Positions 45,419 to 58,264 of a stretch of DNA of 64,000 bases are shown piece by piece. A program made the position numbers and the translations under genes. This DNA comes from Hermatobates lingyangjiaoensis (lineage: Eukaryota; Arthropoda; Insecta; Hemiptera; Hermatobatidae). Under the pieces are notes generated by a model. That model searched no databases and had not been told where the DNA came from. It was given only the letters and a program-made list of their open reading frames with translations. The number at the start of each line of letters is the position of its first letter. Within the stretch, counting starts at the first letter, position 1. The stretch covers positions 341,501 through 405,500 of the forward strand of contig JAPFBL010000242.1 in assembly GCA_026182355.1 (NCBI GenBank). Direction: 5' to 3'.

Positions 45419-46955
45419 AATGAACTGATGGGGAAAGAATGGGTCAGGCAGAGTATTACGAGTTAACTCATAGGAAAGTACATACGAAAGAATACAATTA
45501 AGAATAAAGGAAATTGTCTCTTGTAGTCTTAATATTCTTTGAAGCAAATAGAATAGAATTGCTGAATGAAATATGAATAAATAATTAAAGTTAAAATCAA
45601 CTAAATGGGAAGTATAGAAAGTTAAAATTGAATGATTAACTTCTTTTTTTTTTATAAATAAAATCCCTGAGATAATGCGCTGGATTTGCTGAACAAATTT
45701 TAACAATCTCCGGCAAGCATTAGATTTATGCCTCATTCAACCTGGCTCTTTCGTCTTAAGTTTCTCTAAGGAAAGCTTTCTGCTTTTTTATGATCTCAGG
45801 TGCTGCAGCAGAATATATATCCAGCTGAGGTCTAAGATGAAAACAGATGTACCAGTTTTATATCTCTGACTTGAGAGTGTAACACTTCTAGCTTCATATC
45901 AATAAAATTTTCGTAAAACATAATCGTGTTTCTCCATTTTGTTTGTTCAAAAACACACCAACTCTTGCCTTCCATCAAATCTTCAGTAGTTTACTGCTTC
46001 ACTTCATTGCTAAGAATATTAAATGCGTTTGACTTTACTTCTTTTTTCATGTACTTATTACTTATTCCAACTACCAATTACATGTTTATTATTCAATATA
46101 CATCGGTGAATAAAAAAGACACTTACAATGTTTATTCACCAGTAACTTTTATCAAATTTAACTTTCTTTTCTTTATAGTAAAATATATTAATCATTAAAG
46201 CCATTTGAAACTAAATATTTAATGTTAAAAGAGACAAAAAAAATGTTAAATTTATCATTCTTTATAAATAAAAAAAAATATAATTTTTACCATTCTTTCA
46301 AATTACCTACATTAATTCAGAAGTTCGTCTTCCCTAGGTTATATGTATAACCGTTTAAACATAAATAAAATAGTTCAATGCTCCAAAAGAATATTTTCGA
46401 AAATACAGTTAGGATACTATATAACAGACATGAACTTAATAGGAAAAACTATTAGCAATAGTCACCACAGATGACAAAATTGTTCTAGGAACCAGAATAC
46501 CATAAAATTTAAGAGATTTTGTTTTAGTAATTATAAAAATAAAATTATTATTGATTAAAACATATAATTTATTCTAATATTCTTCACAATATTTTATTTA
46601 ATATTTATTTTTCACCGTGCCACATTAATTACGAGTGCCATTGCTATTAATTAGTATTTGTAGGTGCTATAAAAAATATTGGAACGCTAATCCACTGATC
46701 AATGAATGACAAAATATATGAAGAAAAAAATTTTCTGTAGCGTACAAGTAATGAGTAATAATTATTACGTACTAATATTTCTCGGTTATTCACTTTCTTC
46801 ACTTATTCTTAGTTTATTTTTCTTATTTCCTTTGATCCAGGCACTCTTGGTCCCAATTGTCGCTTCGACAGTGAGTTTGGCGTTTCTTTCTCTTTTCTTA
46901 TGATGAAGACTAAACCGAAAATAAGAGCCTGTGTATTTGTCAATTTACTGTGTAC
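45419..46955. other. Unassigned AT-rich stretch
   Basis: No supported coding or RNA feature. Confidence 0.4.
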
Positions 46956-46959
46956 TCTG

Positions 46960-47120
46960 AAACGTATATATATATATGTATGTGTTTTGTTGAACGACCT
47001 TTGTACTATGGCATTAATAAATTTCATTGTACAACCAGTACAAAGGTCGTTCAACAAAACATATATAAAAGTAGGATTGCTCCCCAAATTTACAAACACA
47101 CATATATATATATATATATA
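46960..47120. repeat. Palindrome with (TA)n flanks, family J
   Basis: TTTTGTTGAACGACCTTTGT (from 46984) is mirrored at 47041-47062. A tail with TTGCTCCCCAAATTTAC follows and (TA)n lies on both sides. The tail matches 22800-22830. No hammerhead core is visible. By layout and tail it looks like another retroelement end. Confidence 0.6.
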
Positions 47121-47169
47121 ATGTTATAATAAACATAATATAATAAGTAATAAATATTATATATTTTAT

Positions 47170-47245
47170 ATATATGACGACGAGGACATCGAAATATAAA
47201 GTGAGTTCAGTGAGTTCAGTGTATATATATATATATATAACATCA
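47170..47245 (+). repeat. Eroded family I tail in (TA)n
   Basis: ATGACGACGAGGACATCGAAATATAAAGTG resembles the family I tail at 27944-27975, with (TA)n before and after (about 47220-47240). The core and stem II are decayed. GTGAGTTCA appears twice in tandem just before the right (TA)n. Confidence 0.45.
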
Positions 47246-48425
47246 TAAGATTGTGAAAACATACACATGGTTAACACAAATACAGTTTTTTCCATCATCT
47301 CTTCTTCCTGAGCATGGCTGAACAATAATTTGTTACAGTATGGGTATGGACGAATTGCGAGTTTTTAGTAATTTTTTTCGGAAATTTCGTCATGTATCTT
47401 ATATTAATATTCCATTTATAAAACTTTCTTTATGAAATTTTCATTAATAAGCAAAATTTAATATAAGGATATTCACGAAACATTTATAAGGATTAATATT
47501 TCTTGAACATAGTATACGTAACATGTCTTTAACCATTTGTGTTGAAATTTGTAATTAAACAGTTCATAATCATGAAATTATTTTCAGAGTCATTGGCACT
47601 GTCTTAAATCTGGTGTCACTTAGCCACATCTAAATTAAGCTATTCAAAAGCTGGTGACAAATTGTTGAAAGTTAATGTCGGTTAAGCATAAAGTGCTCTA
47701 ATGGGGTTGTTTGTGACAAAGTCATTAGGTCCTTCTCTTTGATTCTAAACTAATGCTTCTGTTGACTGCTTTTCTTGTGGCATTTTGTCCTCTAATAAAT
47801 TTAACAAAATGCTAATTCTTCATCAAACAAACACTTCTTCTCTACGATGTATAAGTGTCAAACAAAATCCTATGACTTCCACGAAATATTGATTCCAAAG
47901 CCAGAGTTGTAAATAGCCCTATACAAATTCTAGCCCAATATAATTTTATTCCATTTTAATTTTCAAAACTCAATATTCAAATTAAGACAATTCAAAATTA
48001 TTCATTTTTAATTTTTGATTAAAAACAATGCGGATTCTCCTAAAAGTTGATACGAAGAATTTACCATTACTCTTAATACATCTGTGGTAGAAATCACTGA
48101 AAATATAAATAGGAAACTACTGGAACATATTTTTTAACAAGGCATACAGCACCAATATGAGGCGTCGAGACTAAATCAGCATAGCAATTATTTTTTGCAC
48201 TTAACTTATAATCTGAAATTAAAAGATAAATTATACAGATTAATTATTAATCAGTCATTTTTATATTAAAAAAATCAATCCTAATAATTAAATAATTTGT
48301 AATCCTATTATAAAAGAAACATTTATATTTATTTAGATAATGGTGAGAAATGATTTTGATGCATAAAGAGATGAATTTCTATGTTGCACACTGATAATTG
48401 AATTATTAATTTTATTCAAATTAAT
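47246..48425. other. Unassigned AT-rich stretch
   Basis: No supported feature. Confidence 0.4.
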
Positions 48426-48429
<4 letters not shown>

Positions 48430-48462
<33 letters not shown>

Positions 48463-48692
48463 ATTGTCACAATAACACGTGATATAAATATTCAGGTAAC
48501 TCACCACAAATTAAAGAAGATAGTCGCTCTAAGGCCTTTTGCTTTCACGTCGTCAGAGAGCAAGTGAATACAAATTCATAACCTGCCTACAACTTGTATT
48601 CACTTGTTCTCTGACGACGTGAAATCGAAAGGCCTTAGAGCGACTATCTTCTTTAATTTGTGGTGAGTTACCTATATATATATATATATGAT
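48430..48692. mobile_element. Palindromic PLE-tail element, family K, in (TA)n
   Basis: Flanked by (TA)n (48435-48458 and 48673-48690), two opposed arms of about 85 bp share CACAAATTAAAGAAGATAGT. Hammerhead-like motifs lie at 48526-48561 (minus) and 48606-48641 (plus). Stem I is GCTCT/AGAGC on the left arm; the core is CTGACGA (48611-48617) and GAAA is present on the right arm; stem III is self-complementary AGGCCT followed by T. Stem II is only 2 bp or so. The tail is shared with the PLE relic at 24031-24334. Confidence 0.7.
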
Positions 48693-51235
48693 GTATTGAA
48701 AATAACTTTGATGTGAATCATATATTATCAGTCATTATTTTTTGTGTCATATTTTTTGATTTCAGCTAAATGTAAATTTATAGTTTCTTAATAATATTTT
48801 GTAAACTCTTTAGAAATAAAAAAAAAAGGTTTACAAGCAGTTTCATTAGGAAGATTGTTTTTTTTATTATCTTTGATAACTTTTACAGATATGGCTGGAG
48901 ATACTCACTCTATATCAGAATACTTAAAAAATATAAAATGATATAAGTTAAAAAAAATAATGAACTTCAATAAAGGTTACAAATTGAAAATAATGTTTTA
49001 ATAATACTTATTGTTTATGATTAAATTATTAAAACAGTGGTTGTTGTGGTTTCTTGAATGATGTGACTGTTTCAAAATGCCTTAAATATTTGGCCAATTA
49101 ACAATATGTATGGTTAATAAAAAAAAATAAGTTTAAAAATAAAGAAATATTTCTTCTAGTGCAAAATATTAACACTAATATTTAGTGCAAATTTTCGGGA
49201 GAGAAATTACTTAGCACTTCTATCGCTGCAGTTGTAAGTGAATTAAAAATGCTACATCACATAAAAGGCACTAAAAAAGAAAAAAATTCCTGTAAATTGT
49301 AGTGCTCAGAATTTATTTTCTTACGAATAATGAATAAATGATTACATGAAATATTTGATTCTACGAAGTTGTAGGTTGATTTTTTTTTTAAAAAAATAGA
49401 GCTACTAAATAGAGATGTATGGAAAAATGGTATAAATAAATATATCAAAATAGAATCTGCGGTGTGACATGCTAAAATTATTCCAACGTGTGCATTAGTA
49501 ATGGTTCTTAATAATATCATGGAATAAAACTCTTTTATGGAGAGGATGGGATTAACATGGGTCGTTCCCCTGACTGAAATATCCTAGTTTTAAATTGAAA
49601 TTCTACGAGTATATTATAGATAATCAATTGGTTTCATTATGCATGTTTTTTTCCCGTTTTTTATATATATTTTTATATAAAACATTTGTAAAACCAACCC
49701 TATTGGAATGCCAAGTGTTTTCAATATAAATAGTAAATTATTGTATTTCCTTTTTGTTTGTGAAATACAATAGTGTAGCAGAGTATAAAAATAATGATCG
49801 TTAAAGTCAAGGAAAGAGATCAAAGGCTTGAAAGTCGTTGTAAACAAAGAAGTGCACGTAAAACAAGCTAACAATTAATTGCTACTCCCAGTTAACTTTC
49901 AGGAACAAGAAAATTGCTTTTGTTAATATTGAGTCTAATTTGAATAAACCATTACTAAGTTGTATTTTATTTTGATTTTTTAAATGTTATTAATAATGAC
50001 TCAATAATATTTTTCAACAACATTGATTTGTCCTATGCTATCATTTTTGTTTTGGTCAATTTATATAAAGATTTATTATATATATATAAAAGTTAAGACC
50101 TACTTGAGTCTGCTCTATTTAGTGATTAGTGATAATATTATTACTAAATTTTAGTAAACAAATTTACAAAATATTAACAGGAATATTAATTAACTAACTA
50201 CCAAAGTCATTACCAGTAAAAAAAATATTTTAACATAAAAATTACAAGAAAACTTAATTAGTTGATATTATATGTCGTGAAATTTTAATAGTATAATATT
50301 TCCAATAAGTTTTATATTCATCATAAAATATGAAAAATAACGCTTTCAAAAAAGTATATCTAAAAAATCATACGAGTATAACTAATTAAATATATTTTAA
50401 TACTTTTAGCCTAGAAAAATAAATTGTTGCTATCAAAAAATATAACAATTATTAGTAATAGTAATAGTATGTAACAGTAACAATTAATAATAATATTATT
50501 ATATAATAAAATCAACAGGGCTATTTTGTAATTTCTCTGTATTAAAAATTTTTAGCAAACAAAACTTAAGTTATATCCCAGTTATAAGAAGCAAATTTAA
50601 CCATGAGTTAATAAAAGAATACGAAATAGAGATATATTTCTCTAATTATAGCATAGAATTTAATCCAATTTCATAATTACGAAACTATTTAAATTCATAG
50701 TTCATTCTACACATTTGAACATCTTTTGAATTGAAGGTTATATTGACATTCAATCTAGTCTTAATAACGTAACTTAAAAAATTGTAATTCTTTTTTTTAA
50801 AATAGGCTCGACGAAAAAGTCAAAATTGTGTCAATTAATTGTGTTTCTAAATTAGATAGGACTCATTAGACGGTGCAAGAAGTTCTTTCAAGAAATAAAT
50901 AAACACTTTAAAAATATGGAAGGAACAATTACTTCTTTCATTGCCATATATGTTTGGGTTGAACTGGAGTTATAAAAAATATCACATTTAATTATGATAA
51001 TTCATATTTAATTATGAATATCGTTGGTTTGTCATCATATACATATAGTTAGAGTTTTGGGTCATTTATTCGATAAAAATCTAGGGGAAAGTTCCAGAAA
51101 AAAAAAACAATTTAATCATTTAACTAAATAATGACAAATCATGAAAACAAGTAGTATATGGGTAGATCTGAAGTATTAGGTTTTTATTTAGCTCCCATAT
51201 CAATCTCTCTGCGGCAGTAGAGAGTTCAAAAATAG
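48693..51235. other. Unassigned AT-rich stretch
   Basis: About 2.5 kb of very AT-rich sequence with no coding frame of note and no recognised repeat. Confidence 0.45.
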
Positions 51236-51330
51236 GACTAAAATATTTCAACCGATATTTTTGGTTGAATCAAATATCAGTTATATTGGTTGAAAGACTT
51301 TAGTATCATTCCTTATAATCATACATTTTA
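51236..51330. repeat. Old palindromic remnant of a family C tail
   Basis: ACTAAAATATTTCAACCG on the left is mirrored by GGTTGAAAGACTTTAGTATC on the right, around TTGGTTGAATCAAATATCAG. This is the family C outline (CTAAGATCTTTCAACCG / GGTTGAAAGATCTTAG) with many substitutions and no core left. It is the most eroded palindrome in the window. Confidence 0.5.
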
Positions 51331-52185
51331 TTTAATGTATGTTTTAATTAATGGCTTATATACAATTTTATTTAATTAAGTAAAATTAATAAAAGCTGAC
51401 AGTCCTATTATTTCCTATGATGTTAATAATTAGGAAATGATATCAGCTCTGATATGAATCCTTTGTTACAATTAGTAAACCACGGTTAGAATGTATTATC
51501 AAACAGCAAGTTTGAACTGCATCATAAAAGTTGTATCCGATAAATCATACCAATAAACCCAATATCATAACACACAATACCAAATCAAACAATCATCCTA
51601 ATATGTTTTATAATCATAACAGATAATCACATCAGAACAACCATACCAAAATATTATAATGAATTTCTATATTAAGTTGCTGACTTTACATTATAAAGAA
51701 AAAAACTAATATAGTATTGGAGGGATAGTTCTATCCATCAGAAGAGATTTATATTAAATAAATCTCATTTACAGTTTCTCATTGCGTTTTAAAGAAAATG
51801 TATTTTGATTTAAAATGATTAAATATCTGTATAGAACATCAATGGTAAACAGCCTTGTTAATTATATCAGACCCCGAATAAATCTACACCAAACATGCTT
51901 GCATTGTTAATAGAGTGAAGTAATTCCCTTAAAATCAACACATCGTTTTAATTAACCTACATAAAGTATAGAGATCAATACAATTAACATTGAATTGATT
52001 CTTTCAAAACTAATGATTTTCATGTAACCAAAGGCCAATTCTCATATTTAATACTTTATCTGTACACGTGATGTTCCATAAAGTGTAATCAAAATATTTT
52101 AATTACAACATGCAATCTTTATCTTTATATTATTGAGTTCTTCATATATAAATAATTGAAGACAAGTAAAACTTGAATGAAAACT
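51331..52185. other. Unassigned AT-rich stretch
   Basis: No supported feature. Confidence 0.4.
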
Positions 52186-52189
52186 AGAC

Positions 52190-52345
52190 ACTAAGTTTTG
52201 CATTCAATATTTCGACACTTTTAAAAGTCATTTTCAGAAAGTGAAGTGGTACGGAGAAAGCCAACTGGACAACATCACAGAACATGTTCAAGTTAGCAAC
52301 AACAAAAACGAAGCAGGAAATAATAATAATAATAATAATAATAGC
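52190..52345 (-). repeat. PLE-like tail with hammerhead skeleton, family M
   Basis: On the minus strand, 52196-52242 reads CTGAAAA (G8 changed), extra T, GAC...GTC around an A/T-rich inner helix, GAAA, ATAT and T, with TTT/GAA as stem I. A short (AAT)n lies at about 52322-52342. No coding part was found next to it. The assignment rests only on the shared motif order. Confidence 0.4.
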
Positions 52346-53495
52346 TGAAGGAAAGAAAACTTAAAAAACCAATAATTAAAATAGGATTTCTATAAAAAAA
52401 ATTTTTCGCAAAATTACAATAATTTAAAATTTATTGTATTCAATCAATTTAAGATTTGTGGATTTCCTTTTAATTAGTACGTATTAGACAAAACTGCAGG
52501 CATTTTATTATATTATGAGAAGCAATGCAGCTCTGTGGTACCTAACCACTTGGAATATAACAAACCCACCCTACTGGTGTGATTAATTTACAATGGCTTA
52601 GAGTTCTTTTTTTTTCAGCAATCAGCAAGTAAAAAACTGAAATCTGCTTTATAAAATTCAATTATATATCTAAAATGCATACAACATTTTAGTTATGAAG
52701 TTGAAAATTGGACGATCCGCACAAAATTGATGGATTCCATATGTTAGAGTATACTAGTGTTTTCGTATTTATAAAACTGCTATGTATAACTGCAATATAT
52801 AACATATATGTTACTAACATTACGTTAATAACTGCATAATATGTTAATAACTGCAATACATTTGCATATATGTATAAACTGCAAACGAGTGTATAAAATT
52901 AAACACAGAGTAATAATGAGATATTAAAAGATTGACATTAATTGCCTGTTTCTGTTTTTTTGACATTTTCGACTACTATATATACTTTTATTTTTACCCA
53001 TAATATATGTTTGTTATTTATTTGCTATGATATATAATTATAAAATTTCATACTTCCTGAACCAGTTAATTACAGGAAGATTTATTGTGTTATAATTTTC
53101 AAGCACTTATTATTTAGTTAGTGTTAATAAAGCTATTAAGTGCAATATAAACTTATTATAAGATATATTGTATAAGATTGGATAAGATTATATAAGATGT
53201 ATTATAATATTTAATATAATATTTGAGAATACGATGCTGGTTCTGAGGTCATTCTGACAGTCAAAACAAATATGCTCTCAATTATATTATTAATAAATAT
53301 TAATTTGTTATATTATTAAAATTTATCCACAAAATATTATGGATCAATGCAAGAGAAAGTTCATAAACTCAAAATTCAATGAAATTAATGTATGATCAAT
53401 ACCTTTTGAAACTCTATGTCTGAAAGACTGAAATAGAGTATCGTTAGGACAACAATGTAGCGATGTAGAAGAACATGTGGTTTACAAATTTTAAT
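52346..53495. other. Unassigned AT-rich stretch
   Basis: No supported feature. Confidence 0.4.
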
Positions 53496-53499
53496 GAGC

Positions 53500-53750
53500 C
53501 AATAAACTGATAAGCCTACTGATAGGAGTATGGGGAGCTACAAGAAACGTGTTGTCACAAGCCCAAACAGCGTATGTTAGGCTAGTGTTGGAATATGGAA
53601 ATGAACTAACTGAAATCATCTCTAAAGCTGCCCTTGATAAACTCGATAAAACACAAAAGGAGACTCTTCGAATAATGTCAAACCTTTAACCTAAGCTGTT
53701 AAATAACATGGGCCTATAAACATGGCAAAGTCCTTTTATCAACAAGAAGG
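53500..53750 (+). pseudogene. LINE RT C-terminal relic, upstream part
   Basis: An open frame of about 60 codons, ISLLIGVWGATRNVLSQ, then YVRLVLEYGNEL and ALDKLDKTQKETLRIMSNL, ends at a stop near 53688. The pattern (WG...L...Y..lV...LeYG.e......l.kLd..Q...LRi) is the region after the RT catalytic core in RNase H-type LINEs. It continues after the inserted palindrome at 54135-54245. Confidence 0.65.
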
Positions 53751-54134
53751 CATATCATTAGTTGTGCAATCCTCAATTGTCTGGTATTTACTCATTCTGA
53801 GGTAAAATGGATAAACCAACAAAAGTCTCCACACAAATGAAGTTTTATTCAACGCGTTTCGAACACTTTGTGTTCATCATCTGAAAGACACTATAATACA
53901 AATTATATCTAATTCAATTAAGAGAATTCAAGACGTCAGTACCACATCCTTGAGTATGTCTTGAATTCTCTTAATTGAATTTTTATTATTTCACTCTAAT
54001 TTTTGTAACTAATTAGATATAATTTGTATTATAGTGTCTTCCTGATGATGAACACAAAGTGTTCGAAACGCGAAGAATAAAACTTTATTTGTGTGGAGAC
54101 TTTTGTTGGTTTATCCATTTTACCTCAGAAGGAG
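53751..54134. mobile_element. Palindromic PLE-tail element, family B, inside a LINE relic
   Basis: An inverted pair of tails. The left arm includes the outer tail (TGGTATTTACTCATTCTGAGG), homologous to family A; the right arm stops at TTACCTCAGAA. The short repeat GGCATAT at 53744-53750 and about 54135-54142 may be the target duplication. Hammerhead-like motifs: 53840-53890 (minus; core CAGATGA) and 54035-54078 (plus; core CTGATGA at 54042-54048, extra T, GAACAC/GTGTTC with an AAA loop, GAAA, ACGCG). On the right arm the two bases at positions 16.1 and 17 read AA instead of TT. Confidence 0.7.
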
Positions 54135-54250
54135 GCATATAGTATCTGGGATCTTAATGGAAAGATTAAATAGTCTAAATGTAAACCATTGGAACCAATT
54201 TAAGGCAACGATTGAGGACAATGCAAACCTAGCCAGACTAAGTATTTTCA
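54135..54250 (+). pseudogene. LINE relic, downstream part
   Basis: Translation gives RLNSLNVNHWNQF and then TIEDNANLARL, the weakly conserved linker between RT and RNase H regions of LINEs. It resumes after the palindrome and supports one LINE split by the insertion. Confidence 0.45.
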
Positions 54251-56239
54251 GTTAATAGTTCAATGTTGAATATTTACAGCAGATAATTTTTTTTTCTGCA
54301 ATGAGGTTTTAAAGAACTGTGTTTTACTTGTTTCTGAGTAAAAATAACTCAGAAATGAGAATTTATGTTGTACGAAGAACACGGGGTTTTTCTACGTAAG
54401 CTGATAGTTTGAAGTTACTAATCTGTAAACGGAAGTTCAATAAATTCCTATATCATTTCGTGTATCAGAATAATTACTGAAGAAGAAGTTCTAGCACTTG
54501 ATTACTTCAGAAATCAAACTTTATGTGGGGGCAAGCCTATTTGTAGTCATACAAGAACAATACTAGATATGATATTGCCAATAGAAGCTACTGATGGATG
54601 GTTGAATTATTGACAAATAATCTACGATAGATCACATACAACTTTGAAATCAGTGATGAACTTGGGAATAGAAGAATAAACATGTTTGTTTTCTTTAGTC
54701 TCGAAAGAGACGTAGAGTTGCACAATGAACTTCAAATGAATTCAAGTATTTGTCATTCGCTTAGTTTCACTACACTACTTGACCTCCCTACATTTCCATT
54801 TAAATCAAGTTCAATTATTTTTCCCTTTTCCTGTTTACTAGTGAGTTCCATTTCAATGTCTAACAACACACGATTTCATGCTTTCAAACAATATTTTTAT
54901 CAATTACTCTTAATAATAATAATAATAATAATACTGTCACATAATAATATTGCTAAAAGGTTATTATCATTCTTCCGTAATTCCAGGATGAATTTTACTC
55001 CCAAATTTTGTTTAGTTACCTTAACATCTGCCCTGACAGATCTTCAAAGAAGTTCAGGAAATAGACATTGGTTTGGAATGTATCATACGGCTTATTCATT
55101 AATAATTAATAATAATAATAAATGAAGAAATAGGTATTTGGATTTCGTACGTCCAAAAAATTAATATTTTATCTACTCTTATGAACAGGATATATATCTA
55201 ACACATTTGTTTATTCATATTATTACATTAGTAATCCACGTTGAAGATAAGTTTCTATTCATAGCAGGGACACAATTACAAAAAAAAAACAAAAAAACTT
55301 TAAGTTTACTCTCATTTAATTTTCCGTTTTATTTAACTTGATTTATTTGGGATTTATTTTTGGGATTAAACATACAGGGCGTATTTTTTTTTAATAATGT
55401 ACCAATGAGTTACGAATTATGATTTAAATCACTAATATAGCTGGATATTAATAAAAAAAAATACAATTATCAATTAATTAATTTAAAATAAATTGTACCA
55501 TAAATAATTTAGAATCAAATAGCTATTCATAATAACTTAAAATTTATTAAAAATACATTTATAGTAAATTTATTAAATTTAAAATATATGACATATAATA
55601 GTATCTCGCTATTGATATCCTATCTTAACAGCAGTAGAGATATATAATCATCCTTCATTGTATGGTAATGTAAAAATCAATAAATTATTTGATCATATAT
55701 ATGTTACAAATCGAAGATATGAGGAGATGCAAGAATGAAGAGCAAACTCGATATCGGATAATTTTTTTTTCATTTTTGTATTCTTTATAGTTAAGGGAAT
55801 AATGTGATATACTTTTTATGTCGAGTTAGTCTCTTTTCACCCTTAAGTATTAGTTCGAAGCTTTGGAAATGTGTAAAAATCGTCGATAGACGGGAGGAGA
55901 CGAAGGGTGAACTCGACAGAGTATATATACTATCTTCCGATCTCCCCATCCCAAAAATACATTTATCTCATTCTACCAACCTGTCTTTTCATGATTTTGT
56001 TTTATTTCTAGATCAAGCTTTTATTTAGTATTGATTCATAACACGTCTTATGAGTTTGATATTTGTTATTTTTTCATAGAAATATTCTTCTCGTTTTGCA
56101 CCATTCTTTTCTGTTTTTGTTTAACTATGAACCAAAAAGAACTTGTTGTTCTTTTGCAGGTTATAAGCACGTGAGGAAGTCAATAATAATATTAATTTCA
56201 AATTTTTGTCTAAAATGTGTCTATTTAACTTTTTTTTTT
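54251..56239. other. Unassigned AT-rich stretch
   Basis: It contains a 147-codon open frame (54682-55125) with an (AAT)n stretch. It has no recognisable domain and is probably chance. Confidence 0.4.
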
Positions 56240-56253
56240 AATCTCTATGAACT

Positions 56254-56675
56254 CATTGTAGAGTAGCTAATGAAACAGTCTCCACTGATAAAAATTTAAT
56301 CGTATAAACAATGCGTTTCGAACATGTAGTGTTTTTCTTCAGGCATTAACTAAAAAATACAATGTCATCAGAGAGTTACCTATAGTATACAATAAATATA
56401 GTACAATATTACCATACATTACAAAAAATGTTTGTACATGAGAATATGAAGGCATACATACTTAAATTTATAGAGTTCACATATGACTCTCATTATAACT
56501 TGTTATATAACAATATAACTCTCTGATAACTTTTTAGTTAATACCTGAAGAAGAACACTAAGTGTTCGAAACGCGTTGTTTATACGATTATATTTTTATA
56601 TGTGAAGTCTGTTTTATTAGCTTTTAACCCTACAATGAGTAAATACTACATAATAACTGATTGCACTACCTTAGA
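56254..56675. mobile_element. Palindromic PLE-tail element, family A copy 4
   Basis: Flanked by a 14-bp direct repeat, AATCTCTATGAACT, at 56240-56253 and 56676-56689. Left hammerhead-like motif 56295-56349 (minus), right 56536-56592 (plus): core CTGAAGA, extra A, GAACAC/GTGTTC with a TAA loop, GAAA, ACGCGT and T. The central ~180 bp is unique, longer than in copies 1 and 2. The right arm has the full tail (TACATAATAACTGATTGCAC); the left arm is shortened to CATTGTAGAG. Confidence 0.75.
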
Positions 56676-56689
56676 ATCTCTATGAACTT

Positions 56690-57970
56690 ATACATTTTAT
56701 TCTTGGTAAATGTAAACTCTAAAAATTCAAGTATGTATGCTTTCATGTACATATATTTGTTTCTAATATATAGTAAATGCTACAACTTAAATGAAAAATA
56801 AATAAAAATTACACGCCCACACACGTCATGTACAAAAACAACAACTGTAACGATTTCAAAAATTATTTAGTTACCTCAAAACGTGTAAATTCGTAAAAAT
56901 CGCCAATTTTACTATGCATAAGGTACGGTAAAATAAAATTTTTTTTTAAATCTTTATAAAGTAATTGATCAAATTGTGTATATTAATGAATCTGTAAGCA
57001 TATAAATTATTTTCCTATTTAATGAAACATTTATAAAGTACTTGACTATGGCATTGTAGTAGAATGAAAGAGGATGAGATTAAAACAGTAGAACACGGTG
57101 TTAGGTCGAGGGCTATAGCTTAATGATTGCCTTAACCATTTGGAAGGGCACAGGGCTGGCAATATATCAATAGCTCTAAATTAAAGGAGACCCAGAAGGG
57201 ACATTACAAGGCCGTACACCCATCACACCCCAATAAAGAGCCTTCGTTATGGTCCAGCTACCCATTAATTCCCAATAGATATCAAAGCCTCTGTCAATAT
57301 AAATATTAACTAACACCATCTATGCCAATAACAGTACACATTATGAAAAATGGTGATCTTTAACAAAGAAATTAAAAAAAAATCCTTCCGATCCATATTG
57401 ATTTTTAAAATACGTGTAAACATTCTAATACTAAAGCAATTCATATTAAGCATATTTGAACATTACAATAATAGCTCAACAGTCAAAATAAATGAATAAT
57501 TGCACTCTATTTTTCATGCATAATACTTAAATTGGTATTAATATGCATATGAGTACTGACCATGAACTATAAGAAACTATACTCGTAAATTTACTAACAC
57601 ATTAAAATTGGTGTAGTAGTTAGCGAGTAAATTTTCTAGAAATGCATTTACACTAAACCCATTAAAATAATAATATTTTCAGTTCTATGCATTTATTGAT
57701 ATTATTGCTGGTCGTCTTGTCCCATATATTCCTGGTGCTTTAGTGAAGTCGATTCTTTTTAATTAATATTGGCAAATGTACAATTCTGTTCTTTATTATC
57801 AAATGAATAATTATTTTCAGCTATTTTCTTAGTGATTCAATTAATGTAATATTCATACAATTTTCTGAGAAATTAAAAATATTTTGAAGTCTAAAAAGAA
57901 TCACTTTGGCTTAATTATTGAATGAAACAGGAGCTCATGAGATATTTTCAAATTGATAAATGTTACTAGT
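56690..57970. other. Unassigned stretch with a less AT-rich block
   Basis: A less AT-rich block (about 57090-57290) stands out from its surroundings, but I could not assign it to a gene, SINE or LINE. Confidence 0.4.
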
Positions 57971-58172
57971 ATATATATGATCACACCACAATTAGAATGG
58001 GAAACCAAGACTAAGATCTTTCAACCGTAACAAGTGGTCTTTGTCAGAGTCAAAAAGCCAACTGAAGAAACCCAAGACCTTTTCTTACGGTTTAAAGATC
58101 TTAGTTTTGTTTTCCCATTTCATATTGTGGTTTGATCATTGATTGTTATTTCACTTGTTTATGTGAAATCTT
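57971..58172. mobile_element. Palindromic PLE-tail element, family C copy
   Basis: Begins after a short TA run at TGATCACACCACAATTAG. Left arm motif 58009-58051 (minus): stem I GACT/AGTC, core CTGACAA (G8 changed), extra A, stem II, GAAA, AGATCT and T. The right arm is eroded (GACCTTTTCTTACGG, then TTTAAAG). It ends in TTATTTCACTTGTTTATGTG, the family C tail. Confidence 0.68.
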
Positions 58173-58264
58173 TTTATAGTATGTATAGGAATTTACCAAA
58201 CAAACTATATAGAATTTGTTATATTAATATGGTAAACAAATAATCTGTGTGAATATTGGATCTG

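Noticed and set aside
45137..45736. 199-codon minus-strand open frame
   Set aside because: Most of it translates a (CT)n microsatellite (Ser/Leu runs), with no domain and no support outside the repeat.
54682..55125. 147-codon plus-strand open frame
   Set aside because: Contains an (AAT)n stretch and a hydrophobic run caused by it; no family resemblance and no splice or promoter context.
57090..57290. Possible gene or SINE in a less AT-rich block
   Set aside because: No frame gives a recognisable protein and no B box is present.
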